This document shows positions 34,447 to 45,059 of a stretch of DNA of 64,000 nt, piece by piece. Each line of letters opens with the position of its first letter. Position 1 is the first letter of the stretch. Source of the DNA: Gordionus sp. m RMFG-2023 (Eukaryota > Nematomorpha > Gordioida > Chordodea > Parachordodidae); the NCBI RefSeq assembly GCF_954871325.1, contig NC_088779.1, positions 25,902,869-25,966,868 on the forward strand. Reading direction: 5' to 3'. The position numbers were made by a program, and so were the translations under genes. A model generated the notes under the pieces. The model did no database searches. It was not told where the DNA came from and saw only the letters and a list, made by a program, of their open reading frames with translations.

Positions 34447-34849
34447 GCCAGTACTATAAGAGCAAGTTTATATAATTTTGGATATTAAAATTATTTACAT
34501 TTCTAAAATATAAAAACTGAACCGGTTTAAGCGTTTTTTATAAAGGTTCTTTTTACCCCTTCAAAAAATAATTATAACGGATCGGTTACGGATATGGTTA
34601 TAATGGTTTAACGGTTCGTTACGGTTCACTCCGGATCCCTGGAATATATATTATAATAATTATATAATTGCAAATTTAATATCATAAAAAAAACTATTTT
34701 AAAAATTAAAATTTCCGTGATTCACGGGAAATTTATGTTCACGCTTGGCAAAAATCCGTTACTCCGAATAATTTAAAATTTATTTACACTTACGCCGTGA
34801 CCCGTTGCGTCAGGCGCATTTACACGGCTCGTGCCCTCCTCTAATTTCT

Positions 34850-35350
34850 ACCAATCCCCTATATTAAAAAGGCTCTAATTTTAATAAAATAAATATAGAA
34901 TCATGTTTATCTCTCCGAGGGAATTCAGAAAATGTTAATATTATCTTAATAAAAATTAATATAAAATCATGTTAAACTTATTGAGATAATTTAGAAAATG
35001 TATTTTTTAATTTTTTTAAATAAAATGATAAATTAGTAAAATATCCAAAAAAGATACACTATTTGATGACTAAAATACGCATCCCCTAAAAAGCCCTGTG
35101 TTCTTATAATTATACGCTAATATTAATAAATTAATGCAGAATCATGTTTAGCTCTTTAAAAGGAATCAGAAAATGTTAATATTAATTTTTAATAAATTAG
35201 CAAAAAAAAACACTTCATTTTTTTACTTAACTACGAATCTTCGCTAATTACGAGTGAACAAAAATATGAAAGTTAGATCATGTCTAACTAACATTTTAAT
35301 ATTATCTAGAAAATGTTAGGTTAAATAATATGTAAATAAATTAAATTATG
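34850..35350. repeat. Degenerate repeat, second locus
   Basis: Same blocks as at 20100-21250: CCCCTATATTAAAAAGGCTC, ATAGAATCATGTTTA, GGAATTCAGAAAATGTTAAT, repeated about three times with decay. Confidence 0.55.
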
Positions 35351-35944
35351 AAAAATCGTTTATTAGTAGAAAATAAACAACTGGAATTATCTTTAATCTG
35401 TTAAGGTTATCCAAGAATTGTAAAATTAAAGTATTAAATGATTAAACAAATAATATAACGAAACATCGCTAAAGATATATTAGTTATTTTTATTAAGTGG
35501 AATTATGTTTTACTTATTGAATAAGCGTCAAACTCAGGATTCATAATTATCTATCACATCTACATTTTTAATCTCTAAAATCCGAAAATTTACTAAAAAT
35601 AAACATATTCAAGAGTATATAGATTTATGCGATGATGAGTAATAAAAATAGGTACAGTTCCTGAACCTGGTGCACTGTCTCTTCTGAGGTAATTAAGTAG
35701 TTTCAAAATTTACATTGAATGAAAATAAAAGTTTAACAAAAAAAGAAAATGTTTATGCTCTGATGTGACTTGTACTAAAGAGTCCATAAAATTAATTAGA
35801 TGATCTTCTCCTATCCTCCGTTTTTACGCCTACAGGAAATATATATTAAAATTAATATAAAAATGACCTTAAAACTTAAAAACCGCTGAATAAGGTAAAG
35901 GCTCTCGGAATGGGGCAAAAAAATATTCGCCTGTACTCTTTTGC

Positions 35945-36430
35945 GTATCACGTCAATAATACCGCGAAACTTTTTCCACGAAATGCATTATCGCGAATGC
36001 ATCATAGCGAATGTATTAGAGCGAAGAAATTATCGCGAATGCATTTTAGCGAATACATTATAACGAATGTATTAGCGCGAATGCATTATCGCAAATGCAT
36101 CATAGCGAAAACAGTATCGCGAATGCAGCGAATGCATTACAGCAAATGTATGACTGCGAATGCATTATCGCGAATGCATCATAGCGAATGTATTAGAGCG
36201 AAGACGTTATCGCGAATGCATTATAGCGAATATATTAGCGTTGCAATAGAGCGAATGCAATACCGCTAAATTATTATCGCAAATGCATTACATCGAATAT
36301 ATTATCGCGAATGCAATATCTTGAATGTATTATAGCAAATGCATTATCGCGAATGCATTATCGCGAATGCATTATCGCGAATGCATTACAGAGAATTCAT
36401 TATCGCGAATGTAATATCATGAATTAATTA
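35945..36430. repeat. Left array of GCGAATGCATTA repeats
   Basis: About 25-30 degenerate units of 14-17 bp, combining GCGAATGCATTA with TCGC, TAGC or CAGC joints. The open frame through it (RMHHSECIRAK-like repeats) is a by-product of the repeat. Confidence 0.9.
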
Positions 36431-38153
36431 TAACGTAAATACTGATATATATTTGACAAATGATCGATATAATTAATATAAAGTATTAAAATTCTTTACT
36501 ATTTATCCACCTACTTCTTAATAAATAGTTCATCTTTATTATGTTTTTATATTTTAATGGGAACAATAAATTTGTCACCTTTTGGAAATTCCTAGCTGAT
36601 AATATTTTTCCCGATCTCTATTTTTCTAAAGAAATTCTTTAAACTCACTAATTATATTGTAACTCATTTAGCAAGTTGAGACCTTTTTCAAAAAACGAGA
36701 AAACCAGCCCAATTGACGTTTCTATATTTATTTATCGTAGCGTTTTTAAATTTTTGTAACTCTAAAACACGTCACTTGTTATTTACGAAGTTTCGTATCC
36801 TCGATTTTTTTTAATAATTAGATTAAATCGTTTTTTTAAATTTTTAAATACTAATATTGGACAAAAAATAAGTTAAGACCCTCATTTATTTTTATTTATT
36901 TGAAAATAGGCTAGAAGTGTTCACATTATATTGATCTATAGCCGGGCGCTCGCCTATTTTTCAAATTTTTTTTGTAATTATAAATTATAATGGAAAACAC
37001 AAAGCATATTTTGAGATCCGTAAAATTATTAAAATAATAAAAATTTATGTGATTAATCTATCCTTTTTTTTCTTGCATGAACCTGACAATAAACGCCAAT
37101 TTGATATTAAGGGCCGTTTTACCAATTTTTTTTTCAAGTTTGTAAGATTCGAAAGGTTGTAGCCTATTACTTGATAGTTTTTCGATATATGGAACCCGTA
37201 TCTTGAGGTCTCTTTAAAGCTGTTGAACTGGACTAATATTCCACTTTCTTCTAGAAAATTCAGGAATTAAACTTCTTTCCAATTTTTCTTCTCTTGGCAT
37301 AATTTTATCATTATCAGAACTTCTCTTGATAAAATAATTAATTTACAAAATTACCGTATATGCTTATATTGTTAGTGGCATTTAATAATGAGATTTCTTT
37401 GATAATACCGAAATATTTTTTATGTTATAGTTTATGATTTAGGAGAAATTTTTAAAAAGATGAGTGTCCTGACTAATTAAAATTTAAAATATTTTGAGAT
37501 TATTAAGATACACAATAAAATAGATTTCATAAAAAGAACGATGACGCGTTTCAGAGTTATAAAGATTTAAAAACGTAACGTTTTTTAGTCAACCGGTAAA
37601 TAATCTAAATTTTTGATCTCATGATCAACTTTTTTCCAATAGTAGGGACTAGGGCTATTCGGCCTTTTTGTCAAAATCATCATAAGCATGGAAATAATTG
37701 TTGTATTTGAATTTATAAAATGCTATGAGATAGCCCAACAAACATTTACCTAAAGTTATACATTAATAAATATTTTTAATATTTTATTGATTCTAATAAA
37801 AGTTAAATTTTTCCCCAACAAGCCCCAAACCCGGGGCTTGTAGATTCCATTGGTTTATTAAGTCTCTTACATAGATGATTATAATTATTATTCTTCTATT
37901 TTTTATGGACTGATATAATACATCATTTGCTTCTAAATAATTCATATAAAAATGTCAAAATATGATATTTTATTAATTTTAAAAAATGTTTAAGTTTTTA
38001 ATAATTTTTTAAATTTATTTTCTAATTATAATAATTATCATATAAAATTAATTTAAAGCTATAATAGTAGCCAATGAATACTTATTATATCATATTTTTA
38101 AGCATAATTTAATTGATTCAGCTATCCTTGATTCTAGTAGCCTCTAGTTATTC
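36431..38153. other. Interior of the foldback element, no gene seen
   Basis: Holds an inverted pair of about 50 bp: TATCGTAGCGTTTTTAAATT near 36735 and the complement of AAACGTAACG..CGTTTCAGAG near 37540-37585. This may mark an older palindromic element of about 850 bp. No open frame of coding character. Confidence 0.4.
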
Positions 38154-38161
38154 ATATGATT

Positions 38162-39500
38162 CAGAGACCTGCAGAGGCACCATTTGCACGGCCCGGCCCG
38201 GTATTAATTTTTTTAGGCCCGGCCCGGATATTTTTTAAAAAATTTTTTTACGGCCCGGCCCGGCCCGGATTTAAAGATTTCAGGCCTGACTCGGAATTTT
38301 TTAAAATTATATTCGACCTGGTATATATAAAAATTCACCTATGAGGTATTTTACCATATTTTTCAGCGAGTGTTATCGCTTATTATTTAAAAAATACATT
38401 AAAAAAGCTAATATTTAGAGAATATTATATTGAATTTATAAAAATTATAAAACTGTTATTTATAAAAATGGATATTTTGAGCATATACTATATTTTTTGC
38501 ATTTATAAAAATAAAACTAATATTCATAAAAATGGTAATAATATTTTGAGCATATACTATATTTTATATTGCATTTAAAAAAAATAAAACTAATATTTAA
38601 TTTATAAAAATGAATATTTTGAGAATATTATATATTTTATTTAATTTACTATTTAATTTATAAAATAAAAATAAATCGCTATTTAAAAAAATGCATGTAT
38701 AATAAATAGTATTTTGAAAAATCTAATTGCACAATATTAATATAATTTATTTTATAATTTTTAAATATTTTATATTACATTTATAGGTTGGTTTTTCAGG
38801 TGTAAAAATAAATTATTAATTTTCATGGATTTACCATCACATTTATGTCTTTTTAGATGTGATGTACCATGTTTATAAATATAAGATAATATACTTGAAC
38901 AATTCTTACATTGTACGTAGCCAATGTTTTTTTTTATTTTCATCTATGATGATGTTAAATTTAGCCCATATTTCAGATTTTAAATTATTATTTGTATTTC
39001 TAAAAGAATAAATATTATTTTTAATTTTATTAATTATATCATTAGTATTTTGTGCCATGATATTCCTTTATTTGATTGTTTTGGTAAATATTCTAAAAAT
39101 TTAGATATGAATTATAAAAAATATATTATTAATACTTGAATATTGGGGCTTATTTAAGATATTCCTTTGTTTGATTGTTTTGGTAAAATATGTTGTAAAA
39201 ATTTAGATATGAATTATAAAAAAATATATTAATACTTTGAATAAATTTGCAAGAAATTAATAATTAGATCGATCTGTGGGTGTTAGGTGTGTTAACCATC
39301 ACCCAATATTATATTAATCATAACTATAATATAATATAATCTTATAACCATTAACTCATAATGTAAAAATTTTTATAAAAAATATTAAGGCCCGGCCCGG
39401 CCCGGATATATTTTAAAAAATTTTTTAGGCCGGCCCGGCCCGGGTATATTTAAAAAATTTAAAATACGGCCGGGCTTAGGGCCGGGCCTGCAGGTCTCTG
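38162..39500 (-). mobile_element. hAT element, CAGAGACCTGCA ends, perfect 8-bp duplication
   Basis: 1339 bp with perfect 12-bp inverted ends CAGAGACCTGCA and a perfect target duplication ATATGATT (38154-38161, 39501-39508). Both ends carry GGCCCGG repeats in inverted orientation. Only a BED-finger coding remnant is kept inside. A second copy starts at 63406 and decayed ends lie at 30431 and 40391. Confidence 0.92.
38785..39060 (-). pseudogene. BED-type zinc finger remnant of the hAT transposase
   Basis: Starting from MAQNTNDIINKI (ATG near 39058), the minus strand gives SEIWAKFNIIIDENK and, after a change of frame, NIGYVQCKNCSSILSYIYKH with GTSHLKRHKC. C-x2-C followed by H-x4-H is the BED finger used by hAT transposases to bind their ends. 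The catalytic core is absent, so this is an internally deleted derivative. The frame change means that the finger is probably not made as one piece. Confidence 0.7.
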
Positions 39501-40390
39501 ATATGATTAGCCCTACCCGGCGCGAAAATAACATGTTGATAATTTTTTCTTTTTATTATAGTAAAAAGTTTTTGGATATCTATAAATATAATATAATTTA
39601 AATTTTTCAAAAATATTTTTTAAAAAATAAATGGTTCATATAGATACAAACCACCACCCCATCCCCCACCCCCAGCCATATCTTGAGGCATAGAATATTT
39701 TAAATAAGATAAGATGAAGCGGAACATTGCATTGATTAAATTAAATCTATTGTAATCGTCAAAATCAATAATTTTATAGCTTTAAGTTTAAAACAAATAA
39801 TAAGCCAGGTGCCGTCATATAAATTCTCGGAATACCCTTGAATAAAAAAATGGATAAAATAATCTTAAAAACAATTATTCAATGTTTGGGCGATAAAATA
39901 ATATGATAAAATTTTAAAAATAAAAAAAAGATTTTTTCTTGTCCCAAAATATAAACCCTAATTTGTATTTGTATAGGAATAGATAATTTTTTAGCTAATC
40001 TTGGTCAACTTTCATTGACAAATTATATCTTAAAAGTTTGGCGAATTTAAAGTGATTTATAGCAGGGACCTGGAAAGCACCTTTTTTAAAAATATATTTT
40101 TCAAACAAAATTTTTATGAAACTAAATTCTAATTTTCTCGGCCAAGGCTTGTTTATGAATAATTATGATGATATTTTTGAGTTTCCGGTTGTAATTTTTT
40201 TAAAATATGCTGGACAATTAGAAGTAGTAATGTTAAAATTATGAAAATGTTTCTTTCTTTATCAGTTCCTATTAGTGCTTTGCTTTAACTAGTAGAGTAG
40301 CCAGTTTAAAAAAACTATCAGCAACTAAGCCAGTCTTATGTCAATTTTTTAGAAATTTTATCAATATTTAATACTTTGTGAGTTATTTTA

Positions 40391-40587
40391 ATTTGCACTG
40401 CCCGGCCTGAATTTCTTTAAAATAAATATTAATTTACATAGATAATAATGGTAATTTAAAATATATAGCCCGGCCAGTGTATTTAAAAAAATTTTTTTTA
40501 GGCTGGTCTCGGGTATATTTGAAAAATTAAAATACGGCCCGGTCCGTGTACCCGGGCCGGGTTTAGGGCTGGGCCTGTAGGTCTCTG
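40391..40587. mobile_element. Decayed right part of a CAGAGACCTGCA hAT element
   Basis: The right end GGGCTGGGCCTGTAGGTCTCTG matches the copy at 39500. The left side begins with ATTTGCAC, which in complete copies is internal (CCATTTGCACGGCCC), so the extreme left end is lost. Confidence 0.6.
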
Positions 40588-40630
40588 ATCTGCACGTTTT
40601 TAATTTCCCTGATAAATCTGATTTTACCAA

Positions 40631-40869
40631 ATCTATTCCGAAGAGAATCTACTCTCACATGATTTTGCTAAAAAATTTTTGTATTTAACAATTTATAATG
40701 AAAATCCATATATAAAATAATCAAAATTAAGGTAAGAAAGTTTGATAGGTATCTATTCGAAGAGAATCTACTCTCACATGATTTTGCTAAAAAAAATTTG
40801 TATTTAACAATTTATAATGAAAATCCATATATAAAATAATCAAAATTAAGGTAAGAAAGTTTGATAGGT
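40631..40869. repeat. Tandem duplication, two ~120-bp units
   Basis: ATCTATTCCGAAGAGAATCT to GAAAGTTTGATAGGT is repeated at once, with two or three small differences. A recent local duplication inside the foldback element; the unit carries no gene. Confidence 0.9.
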
Positions 40870-41114
40870 ATTTTGTTGTATTGCATTCCAATATGTGTAG
40901 AATACCCACCCTATAAATTTCAGAAGATTTTATATTGAACATCTTAATATAAATTAAAGTTTATTCATGTCATAAGATTGCCAGAAATTTATAAGTAGCG
41001 TTATTAGCCTAAAAATTGGCTATACCTAATTAGGCTTAGCCGAAAGATCGCTCGGCACTAATTAGACAAAAAGTACGCACTGGGAGCTCGGCTAATAGCA
41101 CGTCAAGGTTATGC

Positions 41115-41245
41115 AAAAATAAGCCTAGCCTTAATTATTATATATTCATATTTATTAAAATTATTATTATATATTCATATTTATTAAAATTATTATTATA
41201 TATTCATATTTATTATATATTCATATTTATTAAAATTATTATTAT
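41115..41245. repeat. Tandem AT repeat, ~25-bp unit
   Basis: ATTATTATATATTCATATTT followed by ATTAAA, about four copies with a partial one. Simple tandem repeat. Confidence 0.8.
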
Positions 41246-42344
41246 ATAATTATTTTATATATATTTATTATGTAACGATATATTATGCCTAATTTTGTCT
41301 AATTATTTTTCTCCTATTTTTATGCTAAACCGTTTTTGAATTTTCTAAAATTAACAAATTACTCAAAATTCTACACTTATTGGTGTTTTTCTGGCAAAAT
41401 CAGATTTTTAAATTTAATAAAACTCACTCAATTAATGATTTTAAATGCAAATAATAACAAAAAATAAAACAATACCCATCAAACCAAAATTAAGTTTAGA
41501 TAAAAGATCACTAGAATACTGTATAATATTCATAGGGTAGGCACCAGGGCTGGCTGGATCAGTTTCTGTCGAAATCATCATAGGTTCGAAAATAATTATA
41601 CCTTGGGAGGGTGGGTAGTTTCTTAATAAAAAAAATTTCCAGATTAAAGCAATATTTCTATCCCAGCATAACATAAGGATTTTCATGTCCTACGCTTCCT
41701 AAGAAAGATATCTTACTTTGCTAATATATTTTTTTTATAGGGCCTTGCTTTCGACTGTAGAAAGTGGAATCATAGATAATAAGTTCGCCTCTGCTTATTT
41801 AATTAATATAATATCCGTGTATGCTTGCTTTTAAAACTTTTTAATATGTTTCTATATACATTTATAAAATTTTTGTTTTTAATCGCATAACTAGAAAAAA
41901 GACCCATCAGGAATCACAAGAATCAATAGGAAATCATTATTATATTGTTTTCCCAATTCCTAAGTCACAATAATCGCAATTTCATCATCAGAGATTAAAT
42001 GAATTAAGTTCTAAGATGTGTAGCCATTCCATTCTACAATCTTATGTTGCTGAATATTGTTTCATGTTTTGTGATAAACTTTGGCCCTATCTTTTTGATT
42101 AAGCAATAAGAAAACACTTTATACAAATTTATTATCAAAAAATTCTTATCACAATACTAATCCCTCACTAATTAAAATATAAATGATTTTCGAGGGCTAA
42201 TTATTAGTTTGGCTCAATGTTTTAAATAAGACCTTCCTTAGCACCTTGCAAATTTAATTTATTTCAGCAGAAGCTCCATCAAAAATCTTTATTTATTTTA
42301 AATTTTAGGTCTTCCTGTCCCAAATTTAATTGAAAAATATAACT

Positions 42345-42619
42345 AAACGCATATTTTTTCGCGGTATTATATTAGCGCTAATGCATTCGCTTTAATATCA
42401 CTATATCATATTCGCTATAATGCATCGGTAATGCGTTCGCAATATTATATTCGCTATAATGCATTCGCGGTCATACATTCGCGATAATTCATTCGCAATA
42501 CAGTTTTCGCTATAATGCATTCGCTATAATATCTTTTCGCGGTAATCGACATTCGCTGTAATGCATTCGCGATAATAATAGATTTCGCGCTAAAATTTTC
42601 GCGATATTGACATGTAACC
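42345..42619. repeat. Right array of the inverted GCGAATGCATTA repeat
   Basis: TAATGCATTCGC units and variants (CGCTATAATGCATTCG) in the opposite orientation to the array at 35945-36430. Confidence 0.9.
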
Positions 42620-42639
42620 ACTCTTTTGCATCATCCAGG

Positions 42640-44580
42640 TTCATAATTTCTTTAGAAATAGATTTATCTGTTTAGTTATTTTATTACAAGTCTAAAAAAT
42701 TTGGAAATTTCAGAAACCCGATAAAGTATTTCACTTACATTACTTTTTTATTTAAATAATTTTCAGAAACAATTTTTTTATATTGTTTTATAAAAATTTT
42801 TATTTAGCAAATACTAGAGATTAAATGCCTATTAATATATAAATCTGGGGGAGAATGATTTTATTAATGTATAACAACTAAAAATTTAAAATTTATTTTT
42901 AAAATTTAATAGATATTTCTCCAAAAGAGGGCGTTATATGCATAAATAGGAAAATATCAGATTTGACAACCCGAATGACTATTGATTATCGCTTTTTTTA
43001 AAATATTTGGGTGTAGATACACGTGAAAATCCTAAAAATTAAAAACAAATGTTTGGTTTTTTTGACATTTAATTTATGGGTAAGTTTAGAATCGAAAATT
43101 AAGTGCAAACTTTAAAATACATATTACTGGCGTTATTGATCGAAATCTATTCATTTTTTAAATAAAATGCTTCTATGAATATTTAGTAAGCGTTATGTAA
43201 GGCACAGGTGTCGACATCCAATCCTACTGTGAATATATGATGAGCTCATACAATAAAACCTTTGGCAATCGCTAAAATTTCGATATTTCTAAACCCTTAA
43301 AAATATAATATATTTTTCAATATTGAGTGTATCTTTTTTTTGTTTATAATTGTTGATATATTAGGTTTTAATAATTGATTGTTGACATATTAAGCTATAA
43401 CTAATAACTGATAATAAAAATAATCTTGATTTTACCATAAAGTAACCTATGATTGTTTAATTTAATAGTTTTTGATATAATTTTTTTAACACTGCGAGCT
43501 ACGGTGAAGATGTTAAACACTGTAAAATTATTGTTTTTTTTATTAAATTAATATTATATATAAATATAGGACGAGAAATAGTTGTGAAATATAGTACAAA
43601 ATGTAATTTATATATTTTAACTCACGCGGAATATTAGAGAAAAGAAGAAATGAAATTCATAATTTATCTTATGCGGATTATTATATACATATTAAAATGA
43701 GATGCTAAATATGCTTACGATAATGAAATTTATGATGAATTCAATAAAGGACATCGATATACACAACTTACTCGCACCAATTCTTCACTAATTTGAATTT
43801 CACATAAAGTAATTAGTTTAATAATTAATTTGAACAATATTTTACTAGAAATACTTTCTATGGATCGAAACAATAGAAATATGATAAATAATGGAATGTG
43901 ATATATTATTCAATGATACACAATTTATATTATATATATTTTTAATTTTTATGGATAATAATAGCGACTTATAATATTCGGCTGGCTCAGGCATTTTTTA
44001 AAAATTTTTTTAGATCTGGCCCTGGTATTTAGAAATAATTTTTTTTTAGCCCTGCACGGCTAGAAATTGTTATTAGGGTCGTATTTTTTGTGTTAAATTG
44101 TAAATTCTTTAATTTATTATTGTTGAATATTTTTTTGATTATCTTGCGTAATCATTCTTTTAATATATTATTATCATTATTTGTAAAAGAAATAAAAAAG
44201 GATAATTATAAAAAATTGTTTCAGTCATATTTTTTTAAATTAATTATATTATTAATCAATTTATATTTATTTTTAATAATAGATATAAAAAACGAATATT
44301 CTAGTCGTTTACTATACTTCGCTAAAAACAAGCAAGCATTATATTATCTTCCAAATTTATTATTATTTTTATTCTTTTTTTTTGAGTAACCTTTAATAGA
44401 TTTATTGTTTTTGTGTCCCAAAAATAAAATTATTCTCGTTTAATATTTTTGTCAATTAGTAAAATAAAGGTAACAGGAAAAATAAAAAAAATGGTAAATA
44501 GAAACATATATAATATATTGTAAAAAAACATCCAGAAACTGGACCTGTTTAAAATCTGGTGGCCAAGGACAGTTTTTTAA
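42640..44580. other. AT-rich stretch, one decayed hAT-like patch
   Basis: No gene seen. At 43978-44065 GGCTGGCTCAGGC, TCTGGCCCTGG and GCCCTGCACGGC look like a worn interior of a GGCC-rich hAT MITE. The 99-codon frame at 44090-44389 is Leu/Ile/Phe-rich noise. Confidence 0.5.
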
Positions 44581-44584
44581 TTTA

Positions 44585-44935
44585 ATAAATAGTTATCTTT
44601 TTAATTAATTATTTCAGCTGTGTATCGGTAGTTTCAATTAAATATTTAGTTAAGCGTTGTGTTAGATAAGCCGTATGTTGGAAGTTTCAATAAAATAATT
44701 AGTTATGCGTTGTAATAGACGAGCCGTGTGTCGTTCAATTATATAATTAGTTAAGCGTTGTATTAGATAAGCCATATGTAGGGCAATTCAAGTATAATTA
44801 GTTAATTGTATTTGATAAGCTTTATGTCGGACATTTCAAAATAGTTAAGCGTAATTTAAGATATTCCGTGTGTCAGATATTTCAATTAAATAGTTACGTA
44901 AGCGTTGTATTAGAGAAACTGTGTCTTAATAATAA
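44585..44935. repeat. Minisatellite, ~60-bp unit, about six copies
   Basis: Each unit contains TTTCAATTAAATAATTAG, TTAAGCGTTGTATTAGATA and AGCCGTATGTCGGA, with 10-20% divergence. It lies just in front of the LTR-type fossil and could belong to it or to an older element. Confidence 0.8.
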
Positions 44936-45059
44936 GATATATTTTAACCTGACCGATATTAAGAGTGATAGTTAATTTTTTATAAGCAAAAATGAAGACA
45001 TTAAAATTTGTTAAATTCTGGAAAATACATTATAATATTTTCGAAACATTAGTAATATG

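Larger units (their letters stand above)
33532..34641. mobile_element. hAT element (CAGGG ends), host of a nested insertion
   Basis: The left end CAGGGGCCCGAACCGTTAT and the right end, complement of CAGGGATCCGGAGTGAACCG, enclose repeated AACGGTTC motifs in inverted orientation. Flanking octamers do not match cleanly. It encodes a hATC-type fragment on the minus strand, and a second hAT element (33864-34446) sits inside that fragment. Confidence 0.65.
35945..42619. mobile_element. 6.7-kb foldback/MULE-like element with tandem-repeat inverted ends
   Basis: The two ends are tandem arrays in opposite orientation: GCGAATGCATTATC-type units at 35945-36430, and their complements at 42345-42619. The outermost bases also pair (GTATCACGTCAATAATACC at the left; complement of GGTTACATGTCAATATCG at the right). 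ACTCTTTTGC stands as a direct repeat just outside both ends (35935-35944 and 42620-42629), which is the length expected for Mutator-like (9-10 bp) or foldback insertion. No transposase can be read inside; the interior holds a hAT element (38162-39500), a decayed hAT end (40391-40587) and a 120-bp tandem duplication. Non-autonomous. Confidence 0.7.

Noticed and set aside
35910-36269. 119-codon open frame with repeating RMHHSECIRAK-like peptide
   Set aside because: It only translates the tandem DNA repeat; unit length varies and the frame has no other support.
38156-38344. Pro/Gly/Ala-rich open frame (GPARPG-like)
   Set aside because: Translation of the GGCCCGG-rich end of the hAT element.
44090-44389. 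99-codon open frame that looks like a membrane protein
   Set aside because: Leu/Ile/Phe richness follows from poly-T content; no conserved pattern and no splice context.
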